DNA of 64,000 nucleotides from Zhengitettix transpicula (lineage: Eukaryota; Arthropoda; Insecta; Orthoptera; Tetrigidae), in assembly GCA_037074705.1 (NCBI GenBank), contig CM073590.1:241461101-241525100 (forward strand). The letters are read 5' to 3'. A program made the translations under genes and the position numbers. Position 1 is the stretch's first letter; each line of letters begins with the position of its first letter. This document shows positions 9,850 through 20,859 of this stretch, one piece after another. The notes under the pieces were generated by a model. The model had not been told where the DNA came from and ran no database searches. It saw only the letters and a list, made by a program, of their open reading frames with translations.

Positions 9850-10496
9850 GACATCTCACATAGATGGGAACAGATGATGGCGGACTTATTGTATGACAAA
9901 TTAAATGTGCAAGGTTGCTTATGATTGGTGCTTAATAACTGACATGGTACTCTGTGGCGTCACTTGTGTGCTTTGTCGTACAGTCATAGAATAAGAATTT
10001 GGTTGCCCGAGCAAGTGGTTGGGCGTGAGCAGGTTCTCGGCCAGAGGATCGTCCACCTTGCCGCACGAGCGCGCCCCATATTTGTCCGAGGACGATGTCT
10101 TGCGCTGATAGCGACCACACGTCGCCTCCTTGTCAGAGCTCTGCTGCGGGCGATTGACGCGGTCTGTCTCCGTGGTCAGGCGCGTCCATCAATCACGGAC
10201 TCTCGCTACTACCAATTAAAACGACTCCCGCCCTCCAACCAGCAACGCACGGGATAGTTGTTTCTCTCATTCCCATGGCGCGGCGTCTCACCATCACTTC
10301 AAAACCGTCAGCACAGCAGAGGATAATCGCGAAGGGACACCAGATTTGGTCGTCATCAAGGCTACAGAGCTTCGTCACTGAAGTAACAGACGTGACGTGT
10401 GTGATCAAGGTGTTGCTGCTTGAAAAACGAAAGTGGTCTAAAGTACCAACCTTATGAAATTTAAGTTTGATGACGCTACAGTGTTTAAATGTTTTA
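9850..10496. other. GC-rich island with conflicting open frames, unidentified
   Basis: About 9970-10400 is clearly richer in GC and CpG than its surroundings. It keeps frames open on both strands (plus 9964-10257, 97 residues, Arg-rich; minus 9932-10120 and 10193-10408). None matches a family I know. It could be a fragment of an exon, a retroelement gag-like region or a GC-rich repeat. A real coding call is not justified. Confidence 0.4.
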
Positions 10497-10615
10497 ATTT
10501 ACCGGCTGTTTTGAATTAATAAAAACAATTGATGACCTTATACCGACACTTTTTATTTTTTTATATCATGACGACGTTTCGATACATTTTTGTAACTTCT
10601 TCAGCTATTTCTATC
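10497..10615 (-). repeat. Single arm of the hammerhead-like fold-back family
   Basis: TTTTGAATTAATAAAAACAA, then GATGACCTTATACCGACAC and ATGACGACGTTTCGATAC match the left arm at 7460-7560 almost base for base. The minus strand has CTGAAGAAGTTACAAAAATG then TATCGAAACGTCGTC, with the helix II pairing partly lost. The opposite arm is missing. Confidence 0.65.
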
Positions 10616-10860
10616 GTTTTTGTTGTTTAGTGATGGTTTGACAGCCATCAATACTGAACGCTTTCAGTAAATTTGCAAACATTGGGGGTGTGAAGGGTGA
10701 CGGGGTGGGGGGGATGGACATCGTTATGTTGTAGTGAAAAATGATTAATATGCTAGAAGTTTATTTAAGTAAATCAGCATGCTTTTACTTACTTTTCCTT
10801 TTATTCTAGGATCGATGTTGAAACACTGCAATAAGTGATGTTGAACACTGAAATAAGTAT

Positions 10861-11491
10861 GCGAGGACAATTCTCTCGTAGACAGAACCTTGTAGGAGAG
10901 TAGGAAGGGGCCACCTTTGGGGATGCCTCCTCCTCTCTCCCGTTTTGAACTAAGATTCCCACAAGACGAGGCACCCAGGCCTGTTTTGAGAGGTGTATGT
11001 TCCGGGTTCGCAGACCTTGGCCATGCGGTAAGACTTGTCCTCTGTTCGCATTGGAATAGTCGGCCAGCTGCCTCCTAAACTTCACAAGGGATGGAAAATG
11101 GAATGCTGCGTCGCGACAGCAAAGCCCCCTTCCGCCAAGTGCTTGGGACAAGTACTAAATCCCCGAACTACCTGATGCAGGTTTTCAAGGGTTTGCCCTG
11201 CATCACATTTCGGTGAATTCTGGGTAGGATCCTTAAACTACAGCCCGGGGGCCCTAGTTAACCGTTGGCTTTCTTCCTCTACCTTTCCGCATCCCATCTT
11301 TCATTCCCTTTCCTGTGCTATAAGAGAGGAGTTGGCACTATGTGGATTACCCTGGGTAGGATCCTTAAAATACAGCCCGTGAGCCCTAGTTAACCGTTGG
11401 CTACCTTCCTCTACCTTTCCGCATCCCCCCTTTCACTCCCTTTCCTATGCTATAAGAGAGGAGTTGGCACTATGTGGATTACCCTGTACAT
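10861..11491 (+). mobile_element. R560 retroposon, second 3' type, with internal tandem duplication
   Basis: A nearly full-length diverged sense copy, from TTCTCTCGTAGACAGAACC to TATGTGGATTACCCTGTACA. Its last 130 bp are present twice in tandem (about 11222-11353 and 11354-11484, both starting GGGTAGGATCCTTAAA). The end is the non-poly(A) type. The two units differ at several sites, so the duplication is not recent. Confidence 0.8.
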
Positions 11492-12165
11492 TCTTCTTCT
11501 CTTTCCTTCTCTGGTCGTCCAAATAAAGAGACCACGCCAGAAATGCTTAAGAAAATCCACTAAATTGAGTATTGGTTGACCGTCAACTATAAGCACAGGG
11601 ATGTATTGGTTGAACGTCGACTATAAGTTCGCGAGCTACCAGACAACAAAGTATTTTTACAACGCATATTGACTTAAAATTCGGATATGAGAAAGCTGCA
11701 CGCAAGATTGATGCCGCGTTTCCGTACAATGGAATGAAAGCAGAGCGGTGACAACGTTTCCATCGAGTGTTTGGCAGTGTTTCACGGCAATGAAGCCCAA
11801 GTTTTTGCGTCGATTTCATGACACACCACTTCACACATGAGACGAAAAGGACTGAATGGGGAGAATCGGCCCCAAAGGACACGAAGAAAATTTCATCTGC
11901 TAACGTACAAACCAACTGTAAACAATAGAATGTCGTATAAAACCATGTCAGAATAAGTTGGGCTAAGGAAATATGTTAATTAAATTTATCAGATTTTACA
12001 GAAGAATTTTGGTTAGAAAAACCGGAAGCTCCTGACGGACTATTTTGCAAAATTTTGCCAATTTAATGTAATTTACATTGAAAATGAAAAAAAAAAGTCA
12101 CGTCTGATTGAAAATAATGAATAAGAAAGGTAGCCAATTCAGACAATATAAGTGATACTATAAAT
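11492..12165. other. Intergenic DNA, no gene seen
   Basis: A near-repeat of TATTGGTTGACCGTCAACTATAAG-like words occurs at 11571 and 11610. The minus-strand frame 11583-11915 (110 residues) has no recognisable domain. Confidence 0.5.
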
Positions 12166-12660
12166 ACCCCACAACGTTTCTGGGATCCTTGTCCCCTTTT
12201 CGTCAGGTGCAAAGAAGAGCCTAGAGCGACACAACCGCACTCGTCAATTGACAACACTCAAAAGCGACGAAAACGCAGCGACAATGGGAGAGCCGAAGGG
12301 TCATCGTAACAATGAGGGAGTAACGACAATGGGAAAGCAGAAGGTTCAGCGTAACAATAAGGGAAGGTAGCAATTGTTGAGTTTCATAGTGTCTGTAGTG
12401 ATGGGCATAATCGAATGATTTGAATAATCGAATGATCTGCTATCGAGTGATTCGAATAATCGAATGATTCATTCATCGCTCGCTCGCTTAAGCCTTCATA
12501 AGTCTCGTCATTCGATGGTCGTTGTATCATAATCGACATATCGAATGATGTGCAATAATCGAATGATCGATTATGGTCATTCGATTTTGTCCATCACTTG
12601 TTGTGATGTTTGAAGCATCTCGGAAATGAAATTTCAGACTCATAAAATGACACATTGCTG
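12166..12660 (-). mobile_element. Penelope-like element 3' region, interrupted by a MITE
   Basis: The minus strand carries CACCTGACGAAAAGGGGACA then AGGATCCCAGAAACGTTG. This is the hammerhead-like motif found after the endonuclease remnant at 20538-20580. The AGAGCCTAGAGCGACACAAC and CGACAATGGGA blocks are shared with 18355-18620 and 20400-20530. A hAT-like MITE (12397-12598) splits the copy: the PLE sequence resumes with TGTGATGTTTGAAGCATCTC. No coding part is left. Confidence 0.7.
12397..12598. mobile_element. hAT-like MITE, about 202 bp
   Basis: Terminal inverted repeats AGTGATGGGCATAATCGAAT and, at the right end in reverse complement, AGTGATGGACAAAATCGAAT. The interior is a series of AATCGAATGAT words in both orientations around ATTCATCGCTCGCTCGC, so it folds extensively. 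The AGTGATGG terminus is typical of hAT elements. An 8-bp target duplication is not evident. It lies inside PLE sequence whose uninterrupted relative is at 18355-18660. Confidence 0.65.
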
Positions 12661-13771
12661 TTTGTTTTTCCCCCTTTTAAATGCGGCCATATTAAAAGCT
12701 TGTTTCATGATAAGAAATGATCCAAAATATTCCGTAGGACGTCGAAGAAAAATACGTTGCAAAGCAGTTTAATTAACCTCTGACAAGTGTTCATTTGTTT
12801 TCCGGACCCTGAGACCCCGCAGCTTCTTCGTCGACTGACTTCCAAGACTCTCTCCTGAGTAAAAAGGTTCACTTCCTGCGCATTATGCAGATTATTCTCT
12901 TAACTGTCTGAAGTCGTCGCCATTGAAGCTTTTAAATCGCAGTTTCCTCAATGAAGCGGCTGGCCGGTTTACACGTTAATGTGATCCCATTTCTGCCTGC
13001 AGGTTGATGGTTCGCTCTTGCTGTCTCTCTCTCTCTCTCTCTATCTTTTTTTCCCTTCTTCTCCTTCCTCCTATTTCATTCCGCTCGCCTGTAATTGGCC
13101 TTCATTAGCGTGTCTCCGTGGATCGTAGTAACTAGACGAGAGAAGGAGGAATCGTTCCTGCTATTCTCTTTCTGTTTGTGTGTAGGAATTTTAACTCGTC
13201 TACCGCCGCCGCTGCTTTTAAACAGCCCCGCAACGTTACGCACTCGTGCAGTTCACAAATCAACTACGACTTTTATTAATTTTTCCCCCCTCTTCGGGAT
13301 TCCGCAACTTTACAGTCGTATCAAGTCTCTGTCAATTAACTGAAAACGTGAATCAGTTACGTGCAGATGATTTGTTGAGCCTGGTTGTTAGTTACCTTCC
13401 TCACGTGGTGTGGCCCTGGGGCTTCAGAGACAACGTCATAACAAACCTATTACTGGACTTGAATGAAGCTACAGACCCTAATTAATAAATACGTAACAAA
13501 TACATGTCAGATAAGGTTAACATGTTAAATATTTCATCTATTCCACGTTGTTTATTGAATTCAGGTCCAATATTTTTACCTCTAAATCCCTCCACAGGTA
13601 ATTTCAATTTTTAATTATTTACCCTACCATTATTTATTATTTTTCTATCGCCCAATTTTTCACTTTTCATCCCCCCCACACACACACTGTGAGGTTTTTT
13701 TTATTCTTCAACACCGCTTTCAATTACGTATTACTACTTCTGTCCCACCACATTTTTACTAGATTTAAGTA
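12661..13771. other. Intergenic DNA, no gene seen
   Basis: Contains a (CT)n run at about 13023-13042 and pyrimidine-rich stretches. The frames at 13095-13485 have no domain or credible splice context. Confidence 0.55.
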
Positions 13772-14556
13772 ATATAATAAAAAAATGGATGTATATTTGT
13801 ATGTATGTATGTATTTACGTTAATTTCTATACAAATTTAAACGCGTAACCAGATTGCAAAAAAAATTGGTGCACATATTCTTCAAAACACGAGAAATTGT
13901 ACTGTGGGGGTGGTGAGAAACCCCTAGCATAAAGGTGGTAAGAATTAACATTGAAAAAATGGATAATTTTATGTTAAATTATTGCGCGTCAAGAGACCGT
14001 GACGTCACGCGACGAGAGAGAGAGAGAGACGTTACTACGCGACGAACAAAGGAAATAGTTCCTTTTTCCGTAATAAAATAAAGCAGAAATATTTTCATTC
14101 AATAAAAAGTATAACCATATCCAGCAACACTCCATGGAATAATGATAAAAAACGATATGAAGTACTTAACGATCCTTGCGGAAAATGTAAGTTAATTTTC
14201 GCGGCCATATTAGTGACTCCAATATGGCGACTATTTGTTTACATCGTGTATCTAGCTAAGAATTTCATCAATTTAATGTTTGGTAATGTCTGAAGACTGA
14301 GGGACAATTATATCCTGCAATACTCAAGGAGTATATTTAAGAAGAAATTCGGAGGAATGTTTGTAGGGACTGAATGCAATAAAATTCACTGTATTTTACA
14401 GCTGTTGAATTAATACGCTATCGGTCTAAAGTGTGGACGGAACTAGGAACAGTTAGGTTTAGGTTAAGTCACTTCTTCACTAAAGATTAATATAGAATTA
14501 AATACTTTTTCGGGTTTATATCAATAAATACGCGGGCAACGACGGGCACGAGCATA
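13772..14556 (+). mobile_element. Helitron-like element HelA, near full length, non-autonomous
   Basis: Starts with a degenerate form of TCTATATAATAAAAAATGGA followed by GTATGTATGTATTTACGTTA, and ends CGGGCAACGACGGGCACGAGC ATAG T, a decayed CTAG terminus. Landmarks in order: AACACGAGAAA, GAGAAACCCCTAGCATAAAG, GACCGTGACGTCAC, GACGTTACTACGCGAC, CCAATATGGCGACTATTTGT, TTTACAGCTGTTGAATTAAT. Other copies at 33825, 45165, 52128, 52400 and 57811 share this order. There is no Rep/helicase coding, so it is non-autonomous. Terminal features rather than enzymology support the Helitron call. Confidence 0.75.
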
Positions 14557-17213
14557 GTTACCAAAAAATCGACACTGAAATGGCACAGGATGACGTCACG
14601 CCCTTAGTCGTTCCGGCGTTTTACCGAAGCGGGCCGATGTTTGGCGAAGGTGACCGACGTCTGTTTCTTTTAGCCTTGCTAATTGAGAAATTATCTGTCC
14701 ATAGCTGCCACACTTAACGGTGGCTAATTCTGCTGCGTGCTGAAAGAAACGAGGTCTGATACATCTTTTCGGCCGAAGGGAAATAATATGTGTGATTATC
14801 TGAGGTATATAACGTGATCCAGCAAGCTATTACTGCCACACATCCGTATAACGTTTCTTTTTAAAAGTTTTTTTTTACCCCACCTTAATTTGGACCTTAT
14901 AAACCACATTCGCCTCAATTCCCGAATGTTTGACGACGTTACAAGGGGACTAAAGTTAGAGAGGTGACGTCACGTGCCGGCCAAATACGCTCTAAACGAA
15001 GCATCAGATCCGCTTACGGTGACATGATGCGTTGCGCGACGAGATATGAGATTGGAGAGAGATAGTTGGCGAAGTAAATCATACCAATTAGCCGTGACAG
15101 TGAGGTTCTACATAACTCTGCAACAGAGTCAGCCCTGACGTTAGGATTTCCCCCCCCCCCCTCTCCCCCTTGACCTAAGTTATTACGAGCGTCTTCCCCT
15201 TCACAAGTAAGTGGACGTGTCTCACGATCACCAATTAGTCCGTCACAAATAACACCTCCTCGGAATGCCGATAAAAATTAGCTTCAAAGTCCTGTCACGG
15301 TCTTTATATTTGTAAATATTGTAACTCACCTGAGCGGCGTTTCATTAGCACAAGATGGACGGCGGTTTGGGGTTAACGAACGATACTGATCTTTGTATTA
15401 GCGCTGACAAGGTCGAAACGATATTTGTAACTAGTTTCTATTTACAGACTGTCAATTTTCACTCTATTACAATTCTCATTTTAACCTCCAGCTAACCCTT
15501 AGATCGTTTCACTTCCCCCGGTGTTCAAGACGTGTTTTTTCCGCCCATTTATTTAATCATTTTTCTCTCTGTAACTACTTGGAAGCTCAGAGTCAGGAAA
15601 GATTGGAAAACGAGGCAGTTAATGACGAGTTGAGGGGCCGGTGACGCTATGTCGAACACAGAACGGTTCACGTATTCGTAGGTGCTATCTTTCTTCTTCA
15701 GAAGCCTTCAATAGTCTCCCTCGAGAGGGGTGGGGGGGGGGGAAACAAAACAAAAAATAAACGCACACGATTGAAAAATAAACCGTTAAGGTGTTAACCA
15801 AATTTCAAGGTAACGAACAGAAAGGCTTAGCTGTCAAAAATTGGTAACCCGAAACCACATATCTCGTAGAAGAGAACAGAAACTGATTTTAGAGGTAGAT
15901 AGAAAAAAAAAGGTTGGCAGAACTATTAGGAAAAAGATAAGGACTTGGAAAAGAAAACAAAACGTGGTTGTGAGAGACTCAGAGCCATTGACAAATAAAA
16001 AATAATGAATAACACAAATATATTTTCGTTAGAGTTAAATATCATTGGCGAATTTTACTAAGCCACCTGTAGTGTTATGAAACAGTCAACAACAACAACA
16101 AAAATATTTCAATCTCATTCGGAAATCCCGTTTTGTTTTCAGGTAATACTTAATTGCAATTTTTGATATTATTCAAACAGTGTGATAAGTTGGCTGAGCT
16201 TAATTTAGTTGCAAGGTTATTAGTCTACCTTATATAATTTATTTTTTTATCCGTAAATAATCCTAAGAGTTTTTGAATGTCATAATTAAACTCAGCGATA
16301 TCCATATCCTATGATTTGACTCCAATCTCGGTTGATTTCGCGTTATTTTAATGGAACGCCCGTGATTAAATGCAGTATTGGCTCTTTCTTCATTCATTTA
16401 TTCTTTCTTGTTGTCTTCTAGAAACAGTAAGACCTCAGAAAGTTGAGGCTTATTCTTAAATAAATAAGACTAATAGGTTGAAAATAGATCCTTATGGAAC
16501 ACCCATCAAATATCACTGTCAGTTACAGGGAAAGGAGTCCTGAATTCTAAAAAAAATAATTATAAAAGTGAATTTAAAATGTTTCTTTAGGGGGGCCCAT
16601 TTGTTCAAAAAATTGACGTGGCAATGAGGATTAGTGAATGTGTCCTCGTTATCCTTTGCCGGACGTACGGGATTAGGAAATTACTGTCGAGTCACAAGGA
16701 GCCGATGGATCGATGAGTCGTAAGACTAATTAGATCACGCCAACAAGATGGATGACAGACAGCTTCCCGCTACATCCTTGACCTCGATGAGTGCCAAAAC
16801 AACAACTTCCCGTCCTCTGGATGTGAAGGAGGAAGCGCGTCCATATTCGGCAGCAGCAGCAGCAGCGTTTAGACAAGTCTTGCTTGAGCCGCTGTCATCG
16901 CCGTCATAATAGAACCTCATTATCGCCAAGCTACCCTATTGAGATGTTTATTTCCTTTTTATTTATTTTTTGGTCCTTATGATATATCATCGGCCTGCTC
17001 CTCCGCTCCTTTTCAACGTTGGCTGGCAACACTGCAGAGGGAATTACTCGGTGATGTGAATGAGGCAAATTGATATTTCTTCACACACCTTGGGAAGAGA
17101 GTTGTCAGTCTGCACGTCAGACGTGGTCGTAGGTGGGAGCTGAAATAATATTAGTTTGTGCATGACTTAGACGGATGCCTCGCCTCCACTGTACGTCAAA
17201 GACACAGCCCAGA
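14557..17213. other. Long intergenic stretch, one Helitron scrap, no gene seen
   Basis: At about 16288-16370 CTCAGCGATATCCATATCCT and ATTTGACTCCAATCTCGGTT match one module of the HelB array at 59850-61020. Other landmarks are a poly(C) tract near 15150, a poly(G) tract near 15731 and a (GCA)n run at about 16851-16866. Around 15402 GCTGACAAGGTCGAAACGAT is reminiscent of PLE motifs but incomplete. No exon is supported. Confidence 0.6.
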
Positions 17214-17508
17214 ATTTTTACATGAGGGTAATCCACATGGTGGCAACTACCCTTTAATAGGATAGGAAGGGATCTGAAAGGGTAGAGGAAGGTAGCCAAT
17301 GGTTAACTAGGGGCCCCCGGGCTATAGTTTAAGGATCCTACCCGGCAATCGCCTAAAAGTGATGCAGGGAAAACCCGAGTAAAACCTGCATCAAGTGGGT
17401 CGGGCATTGGGTACTTGTCCCACGCCCTTCCGATGGTGGGAGAGGAGTTTGCTGTGGGGACGCCGATGTCCCCTCGCCGTGCCTTGACCAATTTAGGAGG
17501 CAGCCCGT
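17214..17508 (-). mobile_element. R560 retroposon, 5'-truncated antisense copy
   Basis: From CATGAGGGTAATCCACATGG to GGAGGCAGCCCGT, i.e. roughly the 3' half of the element in reverse orientation, with a 14-bp deletion after GGGATCTGAAAGGG. No target-site duplication is recognisable. Confidence 0.8.
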
Positions 17509-18354
17509 ACTTACTCAATAAGTCGGAAGTAATTACATCCGACAGCGGTTAAAATTGCATTATAACTTATTTAGATATGGACAGAGATACAAAACTTTTT
17601 TTTGTATTTATTTTTATTAAGAGCTTTGCAAAAATTCGATATTTTAAGGGTAATTAAGAATCAAATTAGGGATATAAATTGAAAAAATTATAATTTTATT
17701 TTCTCTGTACATAGAAAATTTATATTTAAGAACACTGTATAGAGTTGGTTGGTAAAGAAAACTGTATTTAGAAGAATTACTAACACTGATTGCTTGAGAT
17801 GCACTGAGATGCGAAAGTATAGTCGTAGAATTCTGGATTAATATTTATCGGACTTCATTGAACTATAAATGAATAAACCAGCCAGAGTGGTCAGAAATGA
17901 ATTTAATAAAATATATTAATTACGTAATGTTTGTTCCTAACCTCGTCAGGTGCAAATATAAAAATTTATCAAGCCTTAAGCTAAATACATAATTAAATAT
18001 TCGTGGAGAATATTTTTGAAAGTGTGTGCTTTAACCACAAATTGCAGCGGGTAAAAAAATAATAATGTATATTATCTAAAGAACACATTAAATTACTGCA
18101 AAATGGTAAAATATATTACATGAATTTAAAGTAATTTATAAGTTACGAAATAATTTAATAATAAGTTACAATGAAGAAAGAATCAAATACAATGCGAAAA
18201 TTATATCCAAAAAATATAAGCCAAAAATATAGATGACAAAATATCTGACAATTAACTTCACTAAAATAGAAATTCAACTAAATCAGGGTACATTATATGT
18301 AATAATAAAAAAAAAGATAGCCAAATACAAACAAAATAAGTTATAATATAAACA
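17509..18354. other. Very AT-rich intergenic DNA, no gene seen
   Basis: Dominated by A/T runs. No repeat family or frame could be recognised. Confidence 0.6.
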
Positions 18355-18845
18355 TCACACAACGTTACTGGGATCCTGGTTCCTTTCATCAAGTACTAGG
18401 AAGAGCCTAGAGCGACACAACTGCATTCGTCAGCTGACAACACTCAAAAGCGAAGGAAACCCAATGACAATGGGAGATCCGAAGAAGTGACGTAACAATA
18501 AGGGAGCAACGACAATGGGGAAACAGAAGGTTCAACGTAATAATAAGGGATAGTAGAAATTGTTGACTTTCATAGTGACTCTTTGTACATTAGTAGCTGT
18601 GATGTTTGATTTAATGTGAAGCATCTCTGGAATTGTACCTGGTGTCAATGTCTAAAATCTTAGCAGTTTGCACAATCACATTTTTTTTCTTTCGAATTGA
18701 TTATGTGTTTGGAGACTACAGATTGTTTATCGTTGGAAAGTTTGATGTTAGACTCCTTGTATTAAGGGAACGTTTTGTTCGCCCTATGTAGCAGGAATTA
18801 CAATTAGAGATTTTGTAAACTACACAATTGTGTAGATCAAAGATA
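18355..18845 (-). pseudogene. Penelope-like element: GIY-YIG endonuclease remnant and 3' region
   Basis: Minus-strand translation of about 18835-18730 gives VVYKISNCNSCYIGRTKRSL, the start of the GIY-YIG endonuclease domain that sits C-terminal to the reverse transcriptase in Penelope-like elements (the Cys pair and YIG..KRSL are typical). Downstream on the same strand come FPTINNL, a stop and LLRF..TLTPGTIPEMLHIKSN-type residues shared with 20130-20330. The 3' region follows, with the hammerhead-like motif at about 18360-18395 (GGATCC stem, AACGT end). The reverse transcriptase domain is absent. It is truncated and frameshifted. Confidence 0.8.
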
Positions 18846-18985
18846 ATCAAGGGCATTTCTGCTATCCAATTGTCTTCGCTTGAGAGTTTTGTCAACTGAC
18901 GAGTGCAGTTGTGTCGCTCTAGGCTCTTCGTAGCTCCTGAAGAAAGGGACAAGGATCCCAGAAACATCTTTTATCTGTATTTGGT
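18846..18985 (+). mobile_element. Penelope-like element 3' tail, inverted against 18355-18845
   Basis: Plus-strand tail with GTCAACTGACGAGTGCAGTT, GTGTCGCTCTAGGCTCTTCG and then CTCCTGAAGAAAGGGACAAG followed by GATCCCAGAAAC, the hammerhead-like motif. It is joined head to head with the minus-strand copy at 18355-18845, a typical PLE inversion junction. Confidence 0.7.
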
Positions 18986-20115
18986 TATCTATTTTATTAT
19001 TAATTTTCAATCTGACGTAAATTTTGTTTAACTTCGTAGATTGTTTATGATTATAATTTATTTCAGAGCGAGAAAATACAATACACACTTCACTTCTGGA
19101 ATATATTTAGTCTATTCTCGTTACCGGAAATTGTTTTTCTTGCAACAGTGTTGCAGGAAATTTGTTCCAATCGCTTATAGACCTGGTTAATAATGAAGAA
19201 ATAAATTTCGCTGTCCGATGCTGACACTCAGAAACAAGTTATTCTCGAAGTTGCAACGAATGCGCAAAATGAAATCTGAATCATTTCAGAGTCTCGCTCG
19301 TCTTTCCCATATGACGATCATATTAAGAATCTTCCTTTCCACGTCCCTAAAACCACATATGCAATTACTCACAACAGAAGCTGCAATTACAACAGTTAAT
19401 TTAGTGCCGTTGTTGTGATAGACTTAAATGTCTTCATTACGTCGGGAGCGATGAATAAAACATCAGGTTCTGTGCCCTCGCCTCATCCACGACCAAGAGA
19501 ACGGTTTCTGGTTGTCTACCAGCGATGATAATCTAAACTCCATTCTATTTTATCTGCTGTAACAAACAAGAGTCTCTGGATTTCAGCGTTTTCAGGTTAT
19601 GTTCCCGATCCTCCGTGATCAATCTCCGAGCTTGAAGGCATTATTCTAAGAACCTCTCACTCTTCTTTTCCTGACGAGTCACTCCAAAATATTACCACTT
19701 CACACTTGAAGTGGTCCACAATGATGATGATGACGTGTTGGACGCGGTTTGGCGAGACAATTATCTAAAGCGGTGTTGATGGAACGGCCCTTTGAGTATT
19801 TTGCTGATGTGTGTGTGTCTGTGTTTGGGTTTTTTGTTGTTGTTCTGTCCAGCAGATGTGCGTCGTCCTCTGCTGTTGGTTTATTGCTCTTCCGTTATTT
19901 GGCCGCCGACTGTGCGTTACCGTTGTTGTTGTGTGAACAGGTCGATGGCTTGTCGACTTTTGAGGAGGATCTGCTTTGGCTTTTAGGTGCTCGAGCTTTG
20001 GTTCTGGGTCCCAACTTATTACAAAAATAAAGGTCAGAAGCCAGAAAAAATGTGAAGAGGAAGGATCATCTAATCCTGAGGCATTCTTTATCAGTGACCA
20101 TTGAGAGGTGATATT
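18986..20115. other. Intergenic DNA, no gene seen
   Basis: The plus frame 19749-20030 (93 residues) is Leu/Cys-rich from TGT/TTG-rich DNA, has no domain signature and is judged spurious. Confidence 0.5.
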
Positions 20116-20640
20116 ATAATGGTATTTAAAATTGAATTTATAATTGCATTACTTGCTACATGGGGCAAACAAAACGTTCCCTTAATACCCATATCAAGTA
20201 ATATACCTTCCCAACAATTAACAGTCTGCAGTCTCCAAACATATAATTAATTAGAAACATACATTTGATTGGCAAAATGCTAAGATTTTAGACATTGACA
20301 CCAGGTACAATTCCAGAGATGCTTCACATTAAATCAAACATCACAGCTGTTAATGTACAAACAGAAACTCAACAATTGCTATGATCCCTTATTGTTACGT
20401 TAAACCCTCTGTTTTCCCATCGTCGTTGCTGCCTTATTGTTACAAGTACCTGTTCGGCTCTCCCATTGTCGTTGTGCTTTCGTCGCTTTTGAGTTTTGTC
20501 AACTTCCGAGTGCAGTTGTGTCGCTGTAGGATCTTCTTGGCACCTGTCGAAAGAGACAAGGATCTGAGAAACGTTGAGTGGTATTTATATTATCACTTAT
20601 TTTGTCTGAATTGACTATCTTTCTTATTTATTAACAATAT
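20116..20640 (+). pseudogene. Penelope-like element: GIY-YIG C-terminus plus 3' ribozyme-like tail
   Basis: At about 20137-20190 the frame reads NCITCYMGQTKRSLNTHIK (GIY-YIG start). About 20260-20375, in a shifted frame, reads FDWQNAKILDIDTRYNSRDA and VNVQTETQQLL, matching the end of PLE endonuclease domains (H..DW..AKIL pattern). After the stop comes a 3' region with TTGTCAACTTCCGAGTGCAG and, at about 20545-20580, CTGTCGAAAGAGACAAGGAT then CTGAGAAACGTTG, a hammerhead-like core with an AGA/TCT stem. This copy fixes the order endonuclease then ribozyme-like tail. The reverse transcriptase is missing and frames are broken. Confidence 0.85.
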
Positions 20641-20859
20641 TTTAAATAACAAATTTTTAAAGTTTATTTCCTATCATATAAATTAATTTTAAATTGAAAT
20701 TAAAGGAGATTTTTTTGAATTTGTTTGAATTTTAAAACCTTTAAATAAATGTGTGGTGTAATTATTGTAAAAAATTAATATTTAATTGTAAAAAATCCTG
20801 TGAAATTTAATTAAATCTCAGAAAACTAGAGATATTAAGGAACGCATAGAATTTCACTA
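20641..20859. other. AT-rich spacer
   Basis: Rich in AAATTTTTAAA words. Nothing recognisable. Confidence 0.5.

Noticed and set aside
13978..14045. A cAMP-response-like site (TGACGTCA) in HelA copies as a regulatory element.
   Set aside because: It is present in most HelA copies as part of the transposon. There is no nearby gene for it to regulate.
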